This document shows, one piece after another, positions 8,412-14,518 of a DNA stretch of 37,403 nt (the stretch's first letter is position 1; the number at the start of each line of letters is the position of its first letter). This DNA comes from an uncultured Ruminiclostridium sp. Lineage in GTDB: Bacteria; Bacillota; Clostridia; Oscillospirales; Ruminococcaceae. The notes under the pieces were generated by a model that was given only the letters and a program-made list of their open reading frames with translations, was not told the origin of the DNA and searched no databases. A program made the translations under genes and the position numbers. The stretch spans positions 1 to 37,403 of the forward strand of contig CANQKE010000026.1 of the NCBI GenBank assembly GCA_947624435.1, given 5' to 3'.

Positions 8412-8642
8412 TCAAACGTGAGTACGGAACGGACCTATACGGTCGCCGCCTCCTCCTCCGAGCCAGTATCCGCCCGCAACAGAGTCAAGCTGTTCATCGG
8501 AAAGCTCGCCGCCGCTTAGCTGCTCGAAAAGCTCTTCTGCCTTTTCGGGAGCAATTTCAATGCCGCTTTCCTTAGCAAGCGCGATAATATCGTCGGCGGA
8601 TTTTACGCCTTTAAGCCTTGCTAAAAATTCTTCCTTGTTCAT
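8412..8642 (-). CDS. Nif11-leader precursor peptide 2, Gly-rich core
   Basis: 76 residues: a 58-residue leader starting MNKEEFLARLKGVKSADD and ending DSVAGG, then the core YWLGGGGGDRIGPFRTHV (18 residues). The leader is almost identical to that of peptide 3, showing recent duplication, but the core is completely different, which is common in leader-conserved peptide families. Ribosome binding site AAAGGAG. The Gly5 run and Tyr-Trp start are unusual; cleavage inside the run at a second Gly-Gly is possible. Confidence 0.87.
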   Translation of the reverse strand: MNKEEFLARLKGVKSADDIIALAKESGIEIAPEKAEELFEQLSGGELSDEQLDSVAGGYWLGGGGGDRIGPFRTHV

Positions 8643-8952
8643 ATCATTTGCTCCTTTAGTTGATCAATGATCAATGGTATGTCCAGATGCTCATGCCGCC
8701 CGCGACGTTTTCCAGCTGCTCGTCGGAAAGCTCATTGCCGCTCATCTGCTCGAAAAGCTCTTTCGCCTTGTCGGGAGCAATTTCAATGCCGCTTTCCTTA
8801 GCAAGCGCGATAATATCGTCGGCGGATTTTACGCCTTTAAGCCTTGCTAAAAATTCTTCCTTGTTCATATCATTTGCTCCTTTAGTTGATCAATGATCAA
8901 TGGTATGTCCAGATGCTCATGCCGCCCGCGACGTTTTCCAGCTGCTCGTCGG
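8545..8952 (-). repeat. Tandem direct repeat, two ~182-bp near-identical units
   Basis: 8545-8726 and 8771-8952 match essentially base for base at an offset of 226. Each unit spans part of a leader gene, its ribosome binding site, a 15-bp palindrome TTGATCAATGATCAA (8660-8674 and 8886-8900) and the 3' end of the next precursor gene including the MSIWTYH codons. This explains why peptides 3 and 4 share the same core. Confidence 0.85.
8671..8868 (-). CDS. Nif11-leader precursor peptide 3, core MSIWTYH
   Basis: 65 residues: a 58-residue leader (MNKEEFLARL...ENVAGG) plus the seven-residue core MSIWTYH. Core identical to peptide 4 from the neighbouring copy. AAAGGAG precedes the start. The stop codon overlaps a 15-bp palindrome in the gap to peptide 2. 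The short aromatic core lacks Cys and has one Ser and one Thr. Confidence 0.88.
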   Translation of the reverse strand: MNKEEFLARLKGVKSADDIIALAKESGIEIAPDKAKELFEQMSGNELSDEQLENVAGGMSIWTYH

Positions 8953-9094
8953 TCAATTCGCCGCCGCTCAGCTTATCGAAAAGCTCCTTTGCCTTATCGG
9001 GAGCGATCTCTAAGCCGTTTTCTTTTGCAAGAGCGATAACGTCATCGACGGACTTTACGCCTTTCAGCTTGGCTAAAAAATCTTCCTTGTTCAT
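8897..9094 (-). CDS. Nif11-leader precursor peptide 4, core MSIWTYH
   Basis: 65 residues from ATG at 9094; the frame is open 11 codons further, but AAGGAG lies just upstream of this ATG (CGAAAGGAGCTTAAACAAATG). The leader differs from peptide 3 by several substitutions (for example KSVDDVIALAKENG, ELTDEQ), yet the core MSIWTYH is identical, so the core may be under selection or freshly copied by the tandem duplication. Confidence 0.88.
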   Translation of the reverse strand: MNKEDFLAKLKGVKSVDDVIALAKENGLEIAPDKAKELFDKLSGGELTDEQLENVAGGMSIWTYH

Positions 9095-9170
9095 TTGTTT
9101 AAGCTCCTTTCGTAAGGTGGGTGGCATACGGGCGTCAGCCGAAAAAGCATCGTCCCGTATGCCTGAACTT

Positions 9171-9398
9171 TTAGTATTTATACACCGCGATCCATACGTC
9201 CGGACCTAAAAGATCGGCAAGGTCTTTTCTTCCGCCCGCAACATTGTCAAGCTCGTCGTCGGATAACTCGTTTATCTTGTCGAAAACCTCCTTTGCCTTA
9301 TCGGGAGCGATCTCTAAGCCGTTTTCCTTAGCAAGCGCGATAATATCATCGACGGACTTTGCATTCGTCAGCTTTTTGATAAATTCTTCCTTGTTCAT
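9171..9398 (-). CDS. Nif11-leader precursor peptide 5, core ending VWIAVYKY
   Basis: 75 residues: a 56-residue leader (MNKEEFIKKLTNAKSVDD...DNVAGG) and the 19-residue core RKDLADLLGPDVWIAVYKY. No Cys. The core ends in an aromatic/aliphatic tail, as do cores 1, 3 and 4, and is preceded by a short charged helix. The stretch 9095-9170 between this gene and peptide 4 holds only its neighbour's ribosome binding site and no extra gene. Confidence 0.87.
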   Translation of the reverse strand: MNKEEFIKKLTNAKSVDDIIALAKENGLEIAPDKAKEVFDKINELSDDELDNVAGGRKDLADLLGPDVWIAVYKY

Positions 9399-9426
9399 AA
9401 GTTTGACCCTCTCTTTTAATAAGTCG

Positions 9427-9672
9427 TTAAAGTTGGATCTTTATGATCTGTCCGTGACCCTCCGCATAACAGCAGTCTTCGCAGTTATAACCGCTGGTGC
9501 CGCCGGAACGGATATATACTATCCTCTTTGAACCGCAGTTCGGACAGCCGTTCGCCCAACTTCTTATATATTCGGGAGAACCCTCTTTCGGAAGCGACTT
9601 GTCATTCGATCCGCCCGAAACGCTTTCAAGCTGGTCGTCGAGAAGCTCCGCGTTTTTATCCGATCTCTCCAT
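9427..9672 (-). CDS. Short-leader precursor peptide 6 with zinc-ribbon-like core
   Basis: 81 residues. Only the last part of a leader is present (ELLDDQLESVSGG, residues 9-21); the Nif11 helix is missing. The 60-residue core has CPNCGS near its middle and later CEDCC, the C-x2-C...C-x2-C spacing of a zinc ribbon. Ribosome binding site AAGGAG just upstream. It lies in the same operon, 12 nt downstream of peptide 7. Could be an exported zinc-binding or disulfide-linked peptide; the function is unknown to me. Confidence 0.82.
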   Translation of the reverse strand: MERSDKNAELLDDQLESVSGGSNDKSLPKEGSPEYIRSWANGCPNCGSKRIVYIRSGGTSGYNCEDCCYAEGHGQIIKIQL

Positions 9673-9684
9673 AACAGTTTCTCC

Positions 9685-9975
9685 TTAAGACTTTCTTTCC
9701 ACGCCGAAAAAGTCGCCTATAACGTATACGGTTTTCTTTACTTCCTCCCAGACGCCTTTGAAAAAGTCTGTAAAACCACTTCCGCCGGCAACGCCCTCGA
9801 GCGCGTCGTCGGAAAGCTCGCCCTCGGCATGCAGCTGGTCATACAGATTTTGAGCTTTCTCGGGGGTAAGCTCGACATTGTACGCTTTAACTATCTTTAT
9901 CAATTCTTCCGGAGAATTTGCGGCCGTCAACTGAGCCCTAAATTCTTCCTCGGTGAGTTTTCTTTTTTCTTCCAT
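9685..9975 (-). CDS. Nif11-leader precursor peptide 7, amphipathic helical core
   Basis: 96 residues: a 65-residue leader (LTEEEFRAQLTAANSPEEL...EGVAGG) and a 31-residue core rich in Phe, Trp, Lys and Val (starts SGFTDFFKGVWEEVKK, ends FFGVERKS). The pattern suggests an amphipathic helix, as in unmodified class II bacteriocins. No Cys. It begins a sub-family (peptides 7, 8, 9, 11 and 12) whose leaders carry H(A/S)EGEL before the GG. Confidence 0.87.
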   Translation of the reverse strand: MEEKRKLTEEEFRAQLTAANSPEELIKIVKAYNVELTPEKAQNLYDQLHAEGELSDDALEGVAGGSGFTDFFKGVWEEVKKTVYVIGDFFGVERKS

Positions 9976-9997
9976 GGTAATTCCTCCTTAAGCCGCT

Positions 9998-10372
9998 TTA
10001 ATCCTTCTTAGTCATAGCTGATACGGCTGCGCTCGTGGAAACTTTTGCTAAAGACTTTGTAAAGTCTGCGAAGCCCTCGAAATATTCGGGTACGTCCTTT
10101 GTGAAGAAGTCCTTTACATCTTTTGTGAAGAACGTTTCTAAGCTCTTTGCCGCTTTTGAAAACCAGTCGCCGATAGCGCTGCCGCCGGAAACGCCCTCCA
10201 GCTCATCGTCGGAAAGCTCGCCCTCGGCGTGCATCATATCATACATCTTCTGTGCGTTTTCGGGGGTAAGCTCCGCGTCGTATTTTTTAGCGAACGCTAT
10301 AAGCTCCTCCGGGGATTTCGCGCTCATTAACTGAGCCTGGAATTCTTCCCTAGTAAATACTTGTTCTGCCAT
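9998..10372 (-). CDS. Nif11-leader precursor peptide 8, long helical core with FFTKDV repeats
   Basis: 124 residues: a 64-residue leader ending EGVSGG and a 60-residue core. The core contains ETFFTKDVKDFFTKDVPEYF, an internal duplication of FFTKDV, followed by an Ala/Ser/Thr/Lys-rich tail ending MTKKD. Amphipathic, no Cys. Closely related to peptide 9; the upstream gap contains the GACC/GGTC hairpin and a strong AAAGGAGG. Confidence 0.88.
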   Translation of the reverse strand: MAEQVFTREEFQAQLMSAKSPEELIAFAKKYDAELTPENAQKMYDMMHAEGELSDDELEGVSGGSAIGDWFSKAAKSLETFFTKDVKDFFTKDVPEYFEGFADFTKSLAKVSTSAAVSAMTKKD

Positions 10373-10391
10373 GGTAATTATCCTCCTTTAT

Positions 10392-10410
10392 CGACCGTAA
10401 ATTGTGGTCG
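10392..10410 (-). repeat. Intergenic hairpin directly upstream of the peptide 8 ribosome binding site
   Basis: CGACC (10392-10396) pairs with GGTCG (10406-10410). Almost the same element (GACC, AT-rich loop, GGTC, then TAAAGGAGGATAA) occurs upstream of peptide 11 (11550-11572) and in a mismatched form upstream of peptide 9 (about 10801-10823). It starts a few bases after the stop codon of the preceding gene. Confidence 0.6.
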
Positions 10411-10414
10411 TTTT

Positions 10415-10780
10415 TTACATTAAGCCTAAACCTTTTGCCGCCTCGCCAACTATGACTTTAGCGGTAGTTTCATATGCATCCGGTAACGTTTCGGTAAAGA
10501 ACTCGGGTACGTCCTTTGTGAAGAAGTCCTTTACATCTTTGCTAAAGAATTTATCTATAGACTTGACAACGTCGGTGAGCCAGCAGCCGCCGGAAACGCC
10601 CTCAAGCTGATCGTCGGAAAGCTCGCCCTCGGCGTGCATGGAATCAAATAATTTCTGCGCGTTTTCCGGGCTTAACTCCGCGTCGTACACCTTAGCGAAC
10701 GCTATAAGCTCCTCCGGGGACTTCGCGTTCATCAACTTCTCCTGAAATTCTTCTCTGGTGAGTGTTCTTGCCTCTTCCAT
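10415..10780 (-). CDS. Nif11-leader precursor peptide 9, long helical core with FFTKDV repeats
   Basis: 121 residues: a 65-residue leader ending EGVSGG and a 56-residue core starting CWLTDVVKSIDKFFSKDV and continuing KDFFTKDVPEFF, then a helical tail ending GLGLM. A paralogue of peptide 8; they share the SKDV/TKDV duplication but diverge after it. The single Cys right after GG could be free, or could take part in modification. Confidence 0.88.
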   Translation of the reverse strand: MEEARTLTREEFQEKLMNAKSPEELIAFAKVYDAELSPENAQKLFDSMHAEGELSDDQLEGVSGGCWLTDVVKSIDKFFSKDVKDFFTKDVPEFFTETLPDAYETTAKVIVGEAAKGLGLM

Positions 10781-10836
10781 AGTAAATTATCCTCCTTTAT
10801 AGATCGTAAATTTTTATGGGTCGTTTTTGCCCAAAA

Positions 10837-11124
10837 TTATTCAAAATTATATCCGCAGAACTTACATACATAATGATATGCCTTTGTAGGCATGCCCTTT
10901 GGTATAAGCCGGGAAGCAGTCACCTGCGCTATCTCAATATCATATTTGCCGCACATAGGGCATCTTGACGGCTTTTCGGGAACAGCGCTGAGCGGCGTGC
11001 GTGAATCGGAGCCGTATATCTCTTTTCCTGCCGGTGTTTGCACTTCAAACCACATGCCGCTGCCGCCCGATGCCGCTTCAAGCTCTTCATCGGAAAGCTC
11101 GTTTGTTTTTTCCTCTTTGCTCAT
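10837..11124 (-). CDS. Short-leader precursor peptide 10 with zinc-ribbon-like core
   Basis: 95 residues. The leader is only 21 residues (TNELSDEELEAASGG at its end), without the Nif11 helix. The 74-residue core has RCPMCGKYD and, near the C-terminus, CKFCGYNFE, giving a C-x2-C...C-x2-C arrangement. With peptide 6 it forms a short-leader sub-group. Translation start is supported by a ribosome binding site and by 15-nt spacing to peptide 11. Confidence 0.83.
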   Translation of the reverse strand: MSKEEKTNELSDEELEAASGGSGMWFEVQTPAGKEIYGSDSRTPLSAVPEKPSRCPMCGKYDIEIAQVTASRLIPKGMPTKAYHYVCKFCGYNFE

Positions 11125-11139
11125 AATTATCCCTTTCTA

Positions 11140-11529
11140 TTACAAGCTTACATACTTGCCGCAGTGCTTGCACTTGGTCTTTTTAACGCCGAACTGCCAT
11201 TCTTCCGTAAAGCCCTCGCGCGAGCCGCATTTCGGGCAATTATCGCCGTAGAAAATATCTTTGAATTTGTCGCTTATTGCATCACCTAATGATTCAAACG
11301 TTTTTTTCAAGTCCTTGAAAAAGCTGCCTATGCTTCCTCCGGCTACGCCCTCAAGCTCATCGTCGGAAAGCTCGCCCTCGGCGTGCAGAGCATCAAACAA
11401 TTTCTGCGCGTCTTCCGGGCTCAGCTCTAGGCTGCATTCATTAGCGAACGCTATCAGATCCTCCGGAGACTTTGCTTTCTTTAACAGCTCCTTGATCTCT
11501 TCATCGGTGATTTTTTTTGCTTCTTCCAT
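11140..11529 (-). CDS. Nif11-leader precursor peptide 11, helix plus zinc-ribbon-like core
   Basis: 129 residues: a 65-residue leader ending EGVAGG and a 64-residue core. The core first has an amphipathic segment (SFFKDLKKTFESLGDAIS), then CPKCGSREG and CKHCGKYVSL, a complete C-x2-C...C-x2-C ribbon. It thus joins the two core types seen separately in peptides 7-9 and 6/10. AAAGGAGG precedes it, with the GACC/GGTC hairpin before that. Confidence 0.87.
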   Translation of the reverse strand: MEEAKKITDEEIKELLKKAKSPEDLIAFANECSLELSPEDAQKLFDALHAEGELSDDELEGVAGGSIGSFFKDLKKTFESLGDAISDKFKDIFYGDNCPKCGSREGFTEEWQFGVKKTKCKHCGKYVSL

Positions 11530-11549
11530 AGTAAATTATCCTCCTTTAT

Positions 11550-11572
11550 CGACCGTAAATTTTTTGGGGTCG
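11550..11572 (-). repeat. Intergenic hairpin directly upstream of the peptide 11 ribosome binding site
   Basis: CGACC (11550-11554) pairs with GGTCG (11568-11572); loop AT-rich. Second good copy of the element described at 10392-10410, with the same flanking TAAAGGAGGATAATTTAC context on the minus strand. Confidence 0.6.
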
Positions 11573-11604
11573 TTTTTGCTTGTTTTTTTGCCGTATCGGC
11601 GAAA

Positions 11605-11994
11605 TTAAACCACTATCTGCCCGTAAATCTCAGTTTTTCTTAGTCTCTTTATCACATACTGGCAGTTGCCGCAAATGGTTTTTATAACTCCCTTGTCGCT
11701 CTGCTGGTAGCTCTTGCGCGAACCGCACTTCGGGCAATTCTCACCTACAAACAGATCAGCTATTTTGTCGCCGAGATTCTTAAAGAAGTCTATAAAAGCA
11801 CTTCCGCCCGCAACGCCGTCTAACTGCTCGTCGGCAAGCTCGCCCTCGGAGTGCAGTGCCGCGAACATGGCCTTAGCGTCCTGCTCGCTTATAGTTACTC
11901 CGTTGCCATCTGCGATAGCGATAAGCTCTTCGGGAGATTTTGCCGCCTTGATCTTAGTCAAGATCTCCTCGTTTGTTATTGTTTTCTCTTCCAT
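11605..11994 (-). CDS. Nif11-leader precursor peptide 12, helix plus zinc-ribbon-like core
   Basis: 129 residues: a 64-residue leader (ITNEEILTKIKAAKSPEEL...DGVAGG) and a 65-residue core with SAFIDFFKNLGDKIADLF, then CPKCGSRKS and CGNCQYVIKR. A close relative of peptide 11 in layout, with a longer basic C-terminal tail. The CPKCGSR sequence is shared by peptides 11 and 12. Confidence 0.87.
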   Translation of the reverse strand: MEEKTITNEEILTKIKAAKSPEELIAIADGNGVTISEQDAKAMFAALHSEGELADEQLDGVAGGSAFIDFFKNLGDKIADLFVGENCPKCGSRKSYQQSDKGVIKTICGNCQYVIKRLRKTEIYGQIVV

Positions 11995-12050
11995 GGTTTT
12001 TCCTCCTTTAGAATATTTAACTGTTTATTTGTAATGCTTGAAACAGCATT

Positions 12051-12485
12051 TTAATGTACCCACGTATAACCGCAGTTGCAGCATTTATAGTTATACTGAC
12101 CGCCCGCCTGAACAGATACGCCAAGCTCTTCTTTAGTGTTTATTGAGCCGCAGCTGGGGCATTTTACGTATTTTAGCAGCCTGTCTATACCCTCGCCCGC
12201 GAGCTTAAACGCTTCCGGCACATCTTTCGTGAATACTTTTTCTACGGCTTTAGCCGCTTTTTTTATTCCCTCTCCTATGTCGCAGAAGATGCATCCGCCC
12301 GAAACCTCAGCAAGCTCATCGTCGGAAAGCTCGCCCATAGCCATCGCGCTTTCGTACATCTTCTTTGCGGTCTCCTCGCTTACGGTAACGCCGTTTTCTT
12401 TAGCAAGCGCCATTACCCCCTCGGGAGAACCCGCCTCTCTGAATTTCGCAAACAGTTCTTCTTGGCTTATAGTTTTTTCTTCCAT
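12051..12485 (-). CDS. Nif11-leader precursor peptide 13, longest core with helix, FTKDVPE and zinc ribbon
   Basis: 144 residues: a 64-residue leader ending AEVSGG and an 80-residue core. The core starts CIFCDIGEGIKKAAKA, has VFTKDVPEAFKLA (the motif of peptides 8 and 9), then CPSCGS and CCNCGYTWVH. It combines all long-core modules and is the first precursor gene after the condensation-fold gene, 25 nt downstream of it. Confidence 0.87.
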   Translation of the reverse strand: MEEKTISQEELFAKFREAGSPEGVMALAKENGVTVSEETAKKMYESAMAMGELSDDELAEVSGGCIFCDIGEGIKKAAKAVEKVFTKDVPEAFKLAGEGIDRLLKYVKCPSCGSINTKEELGVSVQAGGQYNYKCCNCGYTWVH

Positions 12486-12510
12486 ATTAATACCTCCTTA
12501 TGGAAATTAA

Positions 12511-13779
12511 TTACATCTTTAAGTTAGGACAAACAAGCGGCTCTTCATCGTCTGCGGTCGCCTGTATGCCTGCCTGTCTTAACTGCTCCGCAAAGCCGTC
12601 CGACAGCGCGTTTCCTGCAAATTCCTGTAAAAACGTAATGCAGAAGTTGCCGCCCACGGCGTTTACTTCAAATAATACATGGCTCGCGGCAGGGTCTACG
12701 TAGGTAAATATCGACTTTATATAAGGCTCTAACGCGCCGAGCTGCTGTATATGTACATAGCTTACGGTGAGGTCTACGAACACCCTGTTCATCTGCGATG
12801 ACTTTTGAAACGCCTCATGCACCGCGTCGTAATCGCCGAGCGCTAATATCTTTTGTTCCTTTTGCAATCGGTTCTTCACCGCGTTCAGCATATATTCCTG
12901 TGAGGACTGGTAATCCATCATCTGACGGGTAACGCCGCACAGCTTATCCATCGGCATATTTCTCATCTGCTCGGTATAATTCAGCACGATATTGCCCAGC
13001 ACGTTGTTGTGCGCTTTGGGAGCTTTTACCGCGTCGCGGTAGTTTTTCATAAGTACCGTTCTGAACGGGTGGCTTAGCTTCTCGCAAAGATCGTATACCG
13101 TTTTCGCCAGCAGATTCGACATCACTATCGCGGGAGTGCCGCCGTTTGCCTTGACGTACTTCATGAACTCGTCCTCCGGCACCGACATTCTGCGCGCCGT
13201 TTTACAAACGGGACAGCCGGGGAGTATCTCCTCCCATTGCACGGCGGGCTCGGCGGCCTGCGGATTGTGCTTAGGAGTTTCTTCTTTTGCAGGCTCTATA
13301 TCAAGATACGGGTCTCTTCGCTCCTCCTCTGTGACCGGAACATCTAATGTTCGTATACCGTCCGCGGGAAAGCTTGTTTTGTATTTTTCGGTTATATAGT
13401 AATACAGCGTGGTTTTGATAAACTCCAGTATTCCCGTTTCGTCGGTTATCGAATGCACTATATCAAAATATACCGTGCTGCCCTCATAATTTACCGCAAG
13501 CGCGTGCTCGTTCGACTGTTCGGAAAGCAGCAGCACCGGAGTTATCCCCTCGGTCATAACTATCTGCTTATCGTTAGGCAGTACCGAATGTAAAAGCTCG
13601 CCCTCTTCACGGACAAATTTTACCGAATAATAATCGTAACGCTTTATAGCGATATCCACCGCCTTGCGCAAAGCGGCGGGGTCTATATTCTCGCCCAGCT
13701 CCACCGCCGTTCTTACGGTGTGCTGTACGTTTTCGTCGGAACGGTAAAACCCCGATATCCCCGACGGATTGTTCTTCAT
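12511..13779 (-). CDS. Condensation / acyltransferase-fold protein of the peptide cluster
   Basis: 422 residues. The overall pattern (N-terminal SGFYRSDENVQHTVRTAVELGENIDPAALRKAVDIAIKR-like start, then a VHSITDETG motif with H109 and D113, then a late FEVNAVGGNFCITF strand) fits the CoA-dependent acyltransferase / NRPS condensation superfamily, close to alcohol acetyltransferase-like proteins. The usual HHxxxD box is reduced to VHxxxD, keeping the second, catalytic His. A CPVC pair (189-192) lies in a linker. It sits between the sigma factor and the precursors, 15 nt from the former. It could acylate peptides, act as a carrier/chaperone, or be inactive; the sequence does not decide. Confidence 0.7.
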   Translation of the reverse strand: MKNNPSGISGFYRSDENVQHTVRTAVELGENIDPAALRKAVDIAIKRYDYYSVKFVREEGELLHSVLPNDKQIVMTEGITPVLLLSEQSNEHALAVNYEGSTVYFDIVHSITDETGILEFIKTTLYYYITEKYKTSFPADGIRTLDVPVTEEERRDPYLDIEPAKEETPKHNPQAAEPAVQWEEILPGCPVCKTARRMSVPEDEFMKYVKANGGTPAIVMSNLLAKTVYDLCEKLSHPFRTVLMKNYRDAVKAPKAHNNVLGNIVLNYTEQMRNMPMDKLCGVTRQMMDYQSSQEYMLNAVKNRLQKEQKILALGDYDAVHEAFQKSSQMNRVFVDLTVSYVHIQQLGALEPYIKSIFTYVDPAASHVLFEVNAVGGNFCITFLQEFAGNALSDGFAEQLRQAGIQATADDEEPLVCPNLKM

Positions 13780-13794
13780 CTGTTGTTCCTCCCT

Positions 13795-14295
13795 TTAACC
13801 GGTATAACCCGCTTCTTCTAAAAAACGTCTGAGCTTTTTTAATGCGCTGTACTGTAAAAATCTCACGTTGGAGTAGCTTACGCCGACGCGCTCCGCCGTT
13901 TCCTTTGAGGAAAGTCCGTGATAAAATCTAAGCACTATTATCTTTCGTTCTCTGTCCGGCAATTGTTCTAACGCTAACGCTAAGGATTCAAGATTCTCGT
14001 TTGTTAATATCCTGTCGTCCTGAGCCGGTATAAACTGCATAAGCTCGATATCTTCGGCCGCAGGCTCGCGGGAGAGCTTTCTGTAATAATCGTTTACCGC
14101 GTTTCTTGTTATCGCGTACAGCCATGTGCCTATCGCGCCGCGCGACGGGTCGTAGCTTTCAAGAGCGGAGATGGCGTTCAAAAACACCTGATGCACTATA
14201 TCGGCTCTGTCATGCTCGTTTTGCACATGGGAGCATATATATCTTTCTACCTTTTCGCGGTAACCGTTATACAGCTCTTCGGGGGTGATGGTCAT
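13795..14295 (-). CDS. ECF-type RNA polymerase sigma factor
   Basis: 166 residues, typical ECF length. Region 2 covers about residues 10-75, including DIVHQVFLNAISALESYD and GTWLYAITRNAVNDYYRK (the -10 recognition helix). Region 4 is about 105-160, with LPDRERKIIVLRFYHGLSSKETAERVGVSYSNV (helix-turn-helix). The start overlaps the stop of the 62-residue gene by 4 nt (ATGA), so the two are coupled; no classical membrane anti-sigma gene is next to it. Placed inside the peptide operon, it most likely controls that operon. Also compare the partner-switching module at 5691-8006, which lacks an obvious sigma. Confidence 0.9.
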   Translation of the reverse strand: MTITPEELYNGYREKVERYICSHVQNEHDRADIVHQVFLNAISALESYDPSRGAIGTWLYAITRNAVNDYYRKLSREPAAEDIELMQFIPAQDDRILTNENLESLALALEQLPDRERKIIVLRFYHGLSSKETAERVGVSYSNVRFLQYSALKKLRRFLEEAGYTG

Positions 14296-14480
14296 GGCTT
14301 TTCATCGCCTCCCGTTTCGGCGCGCCACGTTTCATTCTCTCCCGCGGCGTTAAGCTCAAGGTCGCTGTCGTCCAGAGGTACGCCCATGTCCTCCGTGCGC
14401 ACTATCTTTTCAAGGCGTTCGTTCTTTTGGAACCTTTGAAAATCAAACAATGCGCGCAGCAGTTTTTCGCTCCTATCCAT
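14292..14480 (-). CDS. Small leader-like protein upstream of the sigma factor
   Basis: 62 residues, with AGGAGGG before the ATG. It is charged and largely helical; the C-terminal part LDDSDLELNAAGENE resembles the end of the precursor leaders (ELSDDELEGVAGG) but has Ala-Ala-Gly instead of Gly-Gly. Its 4-nt overlap with the sigma gene suggests a functional pair: it could be a small anti-sigma or co-regulator, or a degenerate precursor. I do not recognise a family. Confidence 0.65.
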   Translation of the reverse strand: MDRSEKLLRALFDFQRFQKNERLEKIVRTEDMGVPLDDSDLELNAAGENETWRAETGGDEKP

Positions 14481-14518
14481 AGATCCCTCCTGCCCGAATA
14501 TTTGCTTTCATATATTGA

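Noticed and set aside
8660-8674. Palindrome TTGATCAATGATCAA as a transcription-factor operator
   Set aside because: Both copies are simply part of the tandem duplication and lie between stop codon and ribosome binding site inside the operon; no promoter is near.
8109-12034. Chain of plus-strand ORFs rich in Ser (about 80-120 codons each) opposite the precursor genes
   Set aside because: They are the antisense of the repeated ELSDDELE leader codons and have no ribosome binding sites; the minus-strand genes explain them.
12511-13779. Lantibiotic dehydratase or LanM-type cyclase
   Set aside because: At 422 residues it is far too short and lacks zinc-cyclase motifs; the VHxxxD pattern fits a condensation/acyltransferase fold better.
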